Shown here: positions 22,433 to 26,831 of the stretch, one piece after another
Position numbering within the stretch: position 1 is the first letter of the stretch
How the letters are laid out: every line of letters begins with the position of its first letter
DNA from: Clostridiales bacterium
Lineage (GTDB): Bacteria; Bacillota; Clostridia; Oscillospirales; Oscillospiraceae
DNA: 26,831 nt
Direction: 5' to 3'
NCBI GenBank assembly: GCA_019418625.1
Contig: DYBL01000038.1
Coordinates: 1 to 26,831 of the forward strand
Program-made: the position numbers and the translations under genes
Notes under the pieces: model-generated
What the model saw: the letters and a program-made list of their open reading frames with translations, nothing else
What the model was told of the DNA's origin: nothing
Database searches by the model: none

Positions 22433-23974
22433 ATGTTAGTGATACAAGAGAGCCTGCTCTGGCGGCTGTGCCTGGCTCTGGCGGCCAGCTATAAGGAAAG
22501 CCGCCTGTGCCGGATCCTGGACGACATCGGAGATTGGTGCAATCGTCAGATCGACACCAGTGTGGTTTTGCGGGTGCTTTGCAGGGAAGGCGTGGTGGCC
22601 CGCGCCTGGCCGGAGAGCCTGCTTTGCCGCGTACTCATGGCGGTGGTGAATTTCCCCGGCTGGTTGCTGCATAAGCTGTATACGGCTTTTCAGGCTACAT
22701 TTGAAGACAGCTTCTTTGCACGTCTTGCATTTCAGATCGGAGAAGAAACTGCCATTGCCCAGTCCTGGCTGATCATGGCCCTTTGGATCATTCCCTACGA
22801 GCGGTGGAACAATGCATATACGCTGATGGCGTTTTCCCTGCTGCTTGTGCTGTTCCATGCGGCCGCCATGCGGCACGGCGCGGATATGCGGCTGGACCTG
22901 AAGCGGATCGGGTTTTACCCGCTGGTGCTGCTGGGCGCCATGTTCCTGGCAGTGCTGTTTTCCTATGAGCCGTCCTCGTCCATGCGCTTTTTGATTTACC
23001 ATATCTCCGCGGCGCTGTGCATGCTGGTGACGGTCAGCGCGGTCCGCTCCAGCGAAGATCTCAAGCGGCTGGTGGACGGCGCGGCGTTCTGTGTGATGGC
23101 AACGTCGCTGTATGGCGTGTACCAGCGTATTCAGGGCGTGGAGGTCAACGCCTCCTATGTGGATCTGAAGCTCAACGAGGGAATGCCCGGCCGGGTCTAT
23201 TCCATTTTTGATAACCCCAACACCTTTGCGGAAGTGCTGATCCTGCTGCTGCCGCTGGTGCTGGCCCTGGCGCTGTGTTCCAAGCGGAATATCTCCAAGC
23301 TGGCGGCTTTTGCTGCATTCGGTGTGGGCGCAGCTGCACTGGGCATGACCTATTCCCGGGCCAGTTGGGTCGGTATGGCCTGCGCCATGGTGGTCATGGT
23401 GTTTTTGTGGAAGCCGAAGCTGATCCCGGCGTTTGCAGCGCTGTGTATCGTGTGCATCCCCCTGCTGCCGGATACGATCTGGAACCGGATCCTGACCATT
23501 ACCAACCCGAAGGATACTTCCACGGCCAGCCGTCTGCCGCTGTATAAGGCGGCGCTGGAAGTGATCCGTACGTCGCCGGTCTCCGGTGCCGGATTGGGCA
23601 CGGCTGCCGTGCAGTCGTATATCAGCGACATGAATCTCTACCATGGATCGGCACCGTTTGTCCACGCCCATAATTTCCTCCTGGAGGTGTGGATCGAGGC
23701 CGGCCTGCTGGGAATCGTCGGATTTTTCAGTTCCATGTTGTGGAATATCAAGCGTGCAGCCTATGCGGCGCGGCACTGTGCGGATTCGGCAGCGCGGACG
23801 ATCACCTGTGCGGCCTGCGCGGCTATGTGCGGAGCGCTGGTCTGCGGCCTGGCGGATTATCTTTGGAACTATCCCCGGGTCATGTGCATTTTCTGGTTCG
23901 TGTTCGCAGTGGCGATCGCTGGAATCAAGCTGTGCTGGAGCGATGCAGCTGCTGCAGAACAGAAAATTTCTTGA
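22433..23974 (+). CDS. O-antigen ligase/polymerase-like membrane protein (Wzy/WaaL type)
   Basis: A 513-residue protein with about ten membrane helices from residue 112 on. The large extracytoplasmic loop ends in HAHNFLLEVWIEAGLLGIVGF, the conserved region of Wzy_C/O-antigen ligase proteins. SIFDNPNTFAEVLILLLPL and GMTYSRASWVGM are also typical. The family polymerises or transfers lipid-linked glycans outside the membrane. Unusual is a soluble N-terminal part of about 105 residues rich in Leu, Cys and Arg (ESLLWRLCLALAASYKESRL ... ESLLCRVLMAVVNFPGWLLH), containing two similar 'ESLL.R.L' segments. ATG 22433 follows GAAGGAG; an out-of-frame ATG at 22429 sits just before it. A T-poor hairpin follows. 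Confidence 0.88.
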   Translation: MLVIQESLLWRLCLALAASYKESRLCRILDDIGDWCNRQIDTSVVLRVLCREGVVARAWPESLLCRVLMAVVNFPGWLLHKLYTAFQATFEDSFFARLAFQIGEETAIAQSWLIMALWIIPYERWNNAYTLMAFSLLLVLFHAAAMRHGADMRLDLKRIGFYPLVLLGAMFLAVLFSYEPSSSMRFLIYHISAALCMLVTVSAVRSSEDLKRLVDGAAFCVMATSLYGVYQRIQGVEVNASYVDLKLNEGMPGRVYSIFDNPNTFAEVLILLLPLVLALALCSKRNISKLAAFAAFGVGAAALGMTYSRASWVGMACAMVVMVFLWKPKLIPAFAALCIVCIPLLPDTIWNRILTITNPKDTSTASRLPLYKAALEVIRTSPVSGAGLGTAAVQSYISDMNLYHGSAPFVHAHNFLLEVWIEAGLLGIVGFFSSMLWNIKRAAYAARHCADSAARTITCAACAAMCGALVCGLADYLWNYPRVMCIFWFVFAVAIAGIKLCWSDAAAAEQKIS

Positions 23975-23994
23975 CATCAGAAGAAAAAACGGTA

Positions 23995-24031
23995 AAATGG
24001 TAGGAGTCAATGGCTTTGACTCCTACCATTT
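23995..24031 (+). terminator. Hairpin after the glycan operon, possible terminator
   Basis: A perfect 16-bp inverted repeat (23995-24010 with 24016-24031) with a 5-base loop begins 21 bases after the stop. It ends in TTTCCC, not a proper T tract, so termination may be weak. The repeat tract starts right behind it. Confidence 0.55.
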
Positions 24032-24075
24032 CCCTGTAAAGAGAAGCTGGAGAGCGAGACTCGGCAGTGTGCCTG

Positions 24076-24196
24076 TTTGGGAGCATACCGGACCCATCCA
24101 TGAGGAAAAAAGCCCAACCCCACAACCAGCTGGGACACTACCAGAAGCGGGAACCATTTCCGCAAAGCCGTTGGTCAAAAAACGGCCTTGACCACA
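24076..24196. repeat. 240-bp-offset direct repeat, copy A
   Basis: A 121-base unit that recurs at 24316-24436 with six differences (about 95% identical by eye). It begins with TTTGGGAGCATACC, which resembles a tRNA-Pro anticodon loop plus a few bases, and contains an inverted repeat TGGTCAA/TTGACCA (24172-24178 with 24188-24194). I see no convincing gene in it. The sequence just before it (GGCAGTGTGCCTG) is only vaguely tRNA-like. Confidence 0.85.
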
Positions 24197-24204
24197 ATTG
24201 GAAA

Positions 24205-24257
24205 AACTTCATAACCGGGTGTAGCGCAGTTGGTAGCGCGCTTGCTTTGGGAGAATA
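24205..24257 (+). repeat. 70-bp-offset direct repeat, copy 1 (contains a tRNA-Pro 5' half)
   Basis: 53 bases starting AACTTCATAACC recur at 24275-24327 with two differences. Bases 24215-24252 equal the 5' half of a tRNA-Pro(TGG): acceptor strand, D arm, 5' strand of the anticodon stem and the loop TTTGGGA. After the loop the sequence no longer pairs (GAATA where GCAAG is needed). Confidence 0.85.
24215..24252 (+). pseudogene. tRNA-Pro 5'-half fragment 1
   Basis: CCGGGTG, TA, GCGC, AGTTGGTA, GCGC, then CTTGC and the loop TTTGGGA: a correct tRNA-Pro(TGG) up to the anticodon loop. Its first 25 bases are identical to those of the intact tRNA at 24467. There is no matching 3' anticodon strand, T arm or acceptor strand downstream, so it cannot make a tRNA. 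Confidence 0.8.
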
Positions 24258-24274
24258 CGCCCAGGCCGCCCCAC

Positions 24275-24327
24275 AACTTCATAACCGGGTGTAGCGCAGT
24301 TGGTAGCGCGCCTGCTTTGGGAGCATA
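24275..24327 (+). repeat. 70-bp-offset direct repeat, copy 2 (contains a tRNA-Pro 5' half)
   Basis: Second copy of the unit at 24205-24257. Its 3' end runs into copy B of the 240-bp repeat, so the two repeat classes overlap over TTTGGGAGCATACC. Confidence 0.85.
24285..24324 (+). pseudogene. tRNA-Pro 5'-half fragment 2
   Basis: The same tRNA-Pro 5' half, with anticodon stem strand CCTGC, loop TTTGGGA and GCA of the returning strand before the match to tRNA ends (GCATA where GCAGG is needed). No T arm or CCA end follows. Like fragment 1 it stops being tRNA at the anticodon arm. Confidence 0.8.
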
Positions 24328-24436
24328 CCGGGACCATCCATGAGGAAAAAAGCCAAACCCCACAACCCGCTGGGACACTACCAGAAGCGGGAACCATTTC
24401 GGCAAAGTCGTTGGTCAAAAAACGGCCTTGACCACA
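24316..24436. repeat. 240-bp-offset direct repeat, copy B
   Basis: Second copy of the 121-base unit at 24076-24196. It has a perfect inverted repeat CCCGCT/AGCGGG (24366-24371 with 24386-24391; one mismatch in copy A) and TGGTCAA/TTGACCA (24412-24418 with 24428-24434). Its last bases supply the -35 of the intact tRNA promoter. Confidence 0.85.
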
Positions 24437-24456
24437 TGTTTGACCACAGTTATAAT
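24428..24456 (+). promoter_or_regulatory. tRNA-Pro promoter
   Basis: -35 TTGACC (24428-24433), a 17-base spacer and perfect -10 TATAAT (24451-24456), placing the start near 24463, just ahead of the tRNA. The -35 lies in repeat copy B. Copy A has the same TTGACC at 24188, but ATAACC stands where the -10 should be, so tRNA fragment 1 seems to have lost its promoter. Confidence 0.8.
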
Positions 24457-24466
24457 CACTTTATAT

Positions 24467-24542
24467 CCGGGTGTAGCGCAGTTGGTAGCGCACGTGATTT
24501 GGGTTCACGGGGCCGGGCGTTCGAATCGCCCCACTCGGACCA
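24467..24542 (+). tRNA. tRNA-Pro (anticodon TGG)
   Basis: A 76-base cloverleaf with encoded CCA. Acceptor CCGGGTG/CACTCGG (one G-T pair), D arm GCGC-AGTTGGTA-GCGC, anticodon arm CGTGA-TTTGGGT-TCACG with anticodon TGG, variable loop of 5, T arm GGGCG-TTCGAAT-CGCCC, discriminator A, then CCA. It reads proline codons CCA (and with wobble other CCN). The base at position 38 is T where A is usual in tRNA-Pro, and the anticodon stem differs from that in the two upstream fragments. It has its own promoter and terminator. Confidence 0.95.
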
Positions 24543-24543
24543 A

Positions 24544-24580
24544 AATCCCGCAAAATTGTTTTATTTTGCGGGATTTTTCT
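24544..24580 (+). terminator. Intrinsic terminator after tRNA-Pro
   Basis: A 13-bp stem AATCCCGCAAAAT (24544-24556) with ATTTTGCGGGATT (24563-24575), followed by TTTCT. It starts two bases after the tRNA CCA. Confidence 0.92.
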
Positions 24581-24648
24581 TTATTTTCGTCCTATAATAT
24601 TCAAAATTAATTTTCTTCTCTTGTCGTAATTCTATGGAGGGCCGGAGC

Positions 24649-25221
24649 ATGGTTATTGAAACAAAAAGGCTGATTCTGCGCCCCTTTTTAGAAGGTGATG
24701 CGGCGGATGTCTACGAATATCTGAAAGAGCCAGCAGTCAACTGCTTTGCCAGCATGAAGCTGCACTCCTTGGATGAGGCCAGAGAGGAGATGAAAAAGCG
24801 GCTCAGCGAGACGGAATACTACTTCGCCATCACCCTGAAGGAGGGCGGCAAGGTGATCGGCGAGATCGACGCCCACCCGGAGGCGGGCGAGCCCCACGCA
24901 GGTGAGGACGCCCCGCGGGACACCTTCAGCCCCTGCTGGATGCTGAACGAGGCCTATCAGGGCAAAGGATATGCCTTTGAGGCGGCCCGAGCCTTCTTTG
25001 ACTATCTCTTTTCCCAAAAGGGCGCAAGGCGCATCTACGCTTATACTGAGGACTATAATCTTTCCAGCCAGCGCCTGTGCGAGAAGCTGGGGATGCGCCG
25101 GGAGGGATTGTTCCTGGAATTTATCTTCTTTGTGAACAATCCCGATGGTACCCCCAGATATGAAAACACCGTGCAGTACGCCATTCTGAAAAAAGAGTGG
25201 GACCTAAAGCAGTCCGATTGA
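24649..25221 (+). CDS. GNAT family N-acetyltransferase
   Basis: A 190-residue acetyltransferase of the RimJ/RimL-like GNAT branch. It starts MVIETKRLILRPFLEGDAAD, the usual strand-helix entry. The acetyl-CoA site is seen in CWMLNEAYQGKGYAFEAARAF (Q-x-K/G-x-G/A pattern: QGKGYA), and the last part RRIYAYTEDYNLSSQRLCEKLGMRREG has the Asn-xx-Ser-xx-hydrophobic motif of this group. The acceptor (protein N-terminus, antibiotic or other) is not predictable. ATG 24649 has GGAGG 8 bases upstream; an ATG at 24634 contains that site. A TATAAT at 24593 may be its -10. GC is lower than in the genes left of the tRNA. Confidence 0.88.
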   Translation: MVIETKRLILRPFLEGDAADVYEYLKEPAVNCFASMKLHSLDEAREEMKKRLSETEYYFAITLKEGGKVIGEIDAHPEAGEPHAGEDAPRDTFSPCWMLNEAYQGKGYAFEAARAFFDYLFSQKGARRIYAYTEDYNLSSQRLCEKLGMRREGLFLEFIFFVNNPDGTPRYENTVQYAILKKEWDLKQSD

Positions 25222-25234
25222 TAATATGCAGAGC

Positions 25235-25284
25235 AGAATACCGCCCCCTGAAATCCGTGGATGTTCAGATGGCGGTATTCTTTG
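25235..25284 (+). terminator. Hairpin terminator after the GNAT gene
   Basis: An 11-bp stem (25235-25245 with 25271-25281) encloses a second short stem CTGAA/TTCAG (25248-25252 with 25264-25268) and is followed by TTTG. It begins 14 bases after the stop. Confidence 0.65.
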
Positions 25285-25322
25285 TATATAGCGTGTTAAA
25301 TACTGATACGCCTGATGCGAGA

Positions 25323-25358
25323 GCAAAGCAAAATTGGGGCAACAGCCAGTTGCTTTGC
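25323..25358. promoter_or_regulatory. Inverted repeat overlapping the XRE promoter
   Basis: GCAAAGCAA (25323-25331) and TTGCTTTGC (25350-25358) are perfect inverted repeats 18 bases apart. The right arm overlaps the -35 of the promoter at 25355-25382. This could be an operator for autoregulation by the HTH protein, or a hairpin followed by a T5 run (a terminator). Confidence 0.5.
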
Positions 25359-25382
25359 TTTTTGCTCCCGCTGTGGTACAAT
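25355..25382 (+). promoter_or_regulatory. Promoter of the XRE regulator gene
   Basis: -35 TTGCTT (25355-25360, counting the overlap with the T run), a 16-base spacer and -10 TACAAT (25377-25382). The ATG is 21 bases downstream. Confidence 0.55.
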
Positions 25383-25403
25383 CCGGACAAGGTGGTGATC
25401 AAC

Positions 25404-25841
25404 ATGGATACCAAAGAAATCCTTCTGGAACTGCGCACCAAGCGGGGACTCTCCCAGGAGCAGTTGGCGGAACAAGTGCATGTGACCCGTCAGGCGGTTT
25501 CCCGCTGGGAGACCGGCGAAACAGTGCCCAACACAGAAACCTTGAAACTGCTCTCCAGGCTGTTTGATGTCTCTATCAACACCCTGTTGGGTTCACCCAG
25601 GCAGTTGATCTGTCAGTGCTGTGGCATGCCCCTGGAGGACGCCAATATCAGCCGGGAGCTGGACGGCACCTTCAACGAGGAGTACTGCAAGTGGTGTTAT
25701 GCCGACGGGAAATTTGTCTACACAAGCCTTGAGGAACTATTGAACTTCCTGGAAAGTCATATGTCCAATGAAGCCTGGCCCCCGGAGCAAGTTGGAGCCT
25801 ATTTTGAAACTCAGCTGCCAAAACTGAACCACTGGAAATAG
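25404..25841 (+). CDS. XRE-family HTH regulator with C-terminal zinc ribbon
   Basis: A 145-residue two-domain protein. Residues 1-60 are a Cro/C1-type helix-turn-helix (ILLELRTKRGLSQEQLAEQV, then HVTRQAVSRWETGETVPNTE). Residues about 67-115 form the putative zinc ribbon domain of PF12674 type, with Cys residues in ICQCCGMPLE and EEYCKWCYADGKF. The combination is common in Clostridia for stress or drug-response regulators, with the second domain often found alone. The DNA target and signal are unknown. ATG 25404 has AAGGTGG 8 bases before it; the upstream open frame runs through the promoter. It stands alone between its own promoter and a strong terminator. Confidence 0.87.
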   Translation: MDTKEILLELRTKRGLSQEQLAEQVHVTRQAVSRWETGETVPNTETLKLLSRLFDVSINTLLGSPRQLICQCCGMPLEDANISRELDGTFNEEYCKWCYADGKFVYTSLEELLNFLESHMSNEAWPPEQVGAYFETQLPKLNHWK

Positions 25842-25854
25842 TCCGAACTATGAG

Positions 25855-25890
25855 AATCACCCTCTGAAATCAATTCAGAGGGTGATTTTT
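25855..25890 (+). terminator. Intrinsic terminator after the XRE gene
   Basis: A perfect 14-bp stem (25855-25868 with 25874-25887), 5-base loop, and a T5 run. It begins 13 bases after the stop. Confidence 0.92.
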
Positions 25891-25944
25891 GTATCTATGG
25901 TTATGAGACCATTCCATCTGCTTCTCTGTCTGCCACTCGGTTTC

Positions 25945-25972
25945 TTGCTGTTTTCCCAGAATTAAGTATAAT
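25945..25972 (+). promoter_or_regulatory. Promoter upstream of the ADP-ribosylglycohydrolase remnant
   Basis: -35 TTGCTG (25945-25950), a 16-base spacer, and perfect -10 TATAAT (25967-25972). The region 25891-26112 holds no other gene that I can support; the leader from this promoter is about 135 bases. Confidence 0.65.
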
Positions 25973-26112
25973 GGAGATAAGATTATTCCCAGGCCTTTTT
26001 TACATCTGTGTCGCCTGGTAAGCGACCCTTCCCGCTCTTTCCCGAGGTATATTCTGAACATGGAAGTAAAGAAAATGCCCTGCATAGGGGCCGAGAAGAA
26101 AGGCGGACAGAG

Positions 26113-26532
26113 ATGATTGGTGCAATTATCGGCGATATTGTAGGCTCAGTCTATGAGTGGAACAACATCAAAACGAAGGACTTTCCCTTGTTCCGGGAGG
26201 ACTGTTTTTTCACGGACGATACTGTCATGACCTGCGCCGTGGCGGAGGCCATCATGGAGGGCGGGACACGAGACGCTTTTATCGACGCCATGAAGAAATA
26301 CGGCAGGATGTACCCCGACGCGGGTTACGGCGGCAGGTTCGGGGCGTGGCTGCGGTCGGACAGACGGGAGCCCTACAACAGCTTTGGAAACGGCTCCGCC
26401 ATGCGGGTTTCCCCCTGCGCATGGGTCATGGACTGCTGCTGGATGTGGTTAGTCGGTGGAAGCAGTACCTTGGAGCTGCAAGATAAATCTGTGCGAGGAG
26501 GTCAGCAGAATGACACTGGAAAAACGCTTTGA
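26113..26532 (+). pseudogene. ADP-ribosylglycohydrolase family protein, truncated
   Basis: The first 107 residues match the N-terminal third of a DraG/ADP-ribosylglycohydrolase: MIGAIIGDIVGSVYEW, the metal-binding FFTDDTVMT (residues 33-40), and NSFGNGSAMRVSP. A normal protein is about 250-300 residues and carries further metal-binding Asp residues in its C-terminal part; here the frame after PCAWVMD reads CCWMWLVGGSSTLELQDKSV, unlike the family, and stops at 139 residues. In another frame the same DNA reads HGLLLDVVSRWKQYLGAAR and stop, which looks like a genuine C-terminal helix, so an internal deletion with frameshift is likely. The remnant overlaps the next gene by 23 bases. The start is the ATG behind AAAGGCGG. 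Confidence 0.75.
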
Positions 26533-26690
26533 ACAAGAGATGATCAATATCTATACCACGGCGAAAAAAGAGTGCGGCTACAATGCCTCCCGATTCCTCC
26601 AATTGGTCAGCACCAAGGGCGGTCTGGCTGCGGCAAAGCAGCTGATTGGCAAGCCCGGCGGCACAGAGGGATTTGCTACGCTGTGGCAAC
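26510..26690 (+). CDS. Small conserved protein, 5' part, interrupted by a group II intron
   Basis: The frame starts MTLEKRFEQEMINIYTTAKK and continues to KPGGTEGFATLWQ (60 residues), with GAGGAGG about 9 bases ahead of the ATG. The N-terminus with CGYNASRFLQLVSTKGGLAA and the stretch up to GFATLW is a family I recall as an uncharacterised short protein whose normal continuation is a segment like 'E.GRLDLSVEALVL'. That part is missing here: the reading frame runs into intron sequence after base 1 of codon 61 (C|GT) and stops at 26704. The rest of the gene should lie beyond the intron, outside the window. Function unknown. It overlaps the broken glycohydrolase gene. Confidence 0.75.
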
Positions 26691-26831
26691 GTGCGTCCAG
26701 ATAGGACGGAAGTAGAAGTAGACGAAAGGAGGGCAGCTTGAAGGTACTACCCCGTAAGATAACGCGGGAATCCACCTGACTAACCGAAAAGCGAAAGCTG
26801 GCACGGGACAATAGCACGTCAGGAAAGCGGT
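26691..26831 (+). mobile_element. Group II intron, 5' end (LtrB-like), runs off the window
   Basis: The sequence begins GTGCGTCCAGATAG and continues with GGTACTACCCCGTAAGATAA, then CTAACCGAAAAGCGAAAGCT and CACGTCAGGAAAGCGGT. This is the domain I start of the mobile group II introns related to Lactococcus Ll.LtrB (GUGCGCCCAGAUAG at the 5' splice site, ACCGAAAAGCGAAAGCUG further in). The intron boundary is placed before GTGCG at 26691, after exon GTGGCAAC. The exon-binding sites, the reverse transcriptase/maturase gene and domains V-VI lie downstream of the window, so it cannot be said whether the element is complete. Confidence 0.9.

Noticed and set aside
24215..24330. Two further tRNA-Pro genes
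   Set aside because: Neither has a 3' anticodon strand, T arm or acceptor strand; only the copy at 24467 folds completely.
24067..24405. Short proteins encoded in the repeat tract (e.g. plus strand 24067-24294, minus strand 24175-24405)
   Set aside because: No ribosome sites, no family resemblance, and they overlap tRNA fragments; the similarity between copies is a result of the DNA repeat.
24076..24436. CRISPR array
   Set aside because: The repeats are 53 and 121 bases, few, at unequal offsets, and contain tRNA sequence; there are no uniform spacers and no cas genes.
26008..26112. Longer N-terminus for the ADP-ribosylglycohydrolase remnant starting at 26008
   Set aside because: The extra 35 residues do not resemble the family, and the ATG at 26113 has a ribosome site and the family start MIGAIIGD.

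Overview
The window looks like a chromosomal segment of a GC-rich member of Bacillota, class Clostridia, most likely Oscillospiraceae (a Flavonifractor/Lawsonibacter/Intestinimonas-like gut anaerobe). This is inference from gene content: the order rplU-prp-rpmA-obgE with an L27 that carries the cleavable Firmicute N-terminal extension, a SAM-I (S-box) riboswitch before metK, an acetate kinase, a CcdA-TlpA fusion, and small cysteine-rich proteins (DUF3343, DUF6472) seen mainly in Clostridia. Ribosome binding sites are strong (AAGGAGG type), many promoters match the sigma-A consensus, and several genes end in intrinsic terminators shared by convergent neighbours.

Layout. 1-1140 (+): end of a cysteine desulfurase, a DUF3343 Se/S-carrier-like protein, a small Cys protein (DUF6472) and a Nudix hydrolase. 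1152-3050 (-): CcdA-TlpA thiol-disulfide fusion and a protein with two OB folds (SSB-like). 3176-4887 (+): DUF2974 alpha/beta hydrolase and a flavodoxin, translationally coupled. 4932-7328 (-): rplU, prp, rpmA, then obgE. 7492-8616 (-): zinc-ribbon membrane protein and an MTA/SAH nucleosidase. 8756-12263: acetate kinase (-) divergent from the acetate-using tRNA enzyme TmcAL (+) and a DUF3298-type lipoprotein (+). 12355-17869 (-): a three-gene TolC / adaptor / RND efflux operon. 18058-18933 (-): a rhomboid-like membrane protein with a zinc ribbon, apparently without catalytic His. 19101-20469 (+): S-box riboswitch and metK. 20568-23974: a small unknown protein (+), a nucleoside deaminase (-), a family-2 glycosyltransferase and an O-antigen-ligase/polymerase-like membrane protein (+).

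From about 23995 to the end the character changes. A tract of nested direct repeats (offsets of 240 and 70 bp) contains two tRNA-Pro 5' halves that stop matching tRNA at the anticodon arm, then an intact tRNA-Pro(TGG) with its own promoter and terminator. Beyond it lie single-gene accessory units, each with a promoter or terminator of its own: a GNAT acetyltransferase, an XRE regulator with a zinc ribbon, a broken ADP-ribosylglycohydrolase, and a small ORF interrupted by the 5' end of an LtrB-like group II intron that runs off the window. This has the look of a small variable region next to a tRNA gene.

The most noteworthy items are the repeat tract built around tRNA-Pro halves, the group II intron junction, the complete TolC-containing RND operon in what otherwise looks like a Firmicute, and a long imperfect palindrome in front of obgE. 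No CRISPR array, prophage, or plasmid replication gene is visible.
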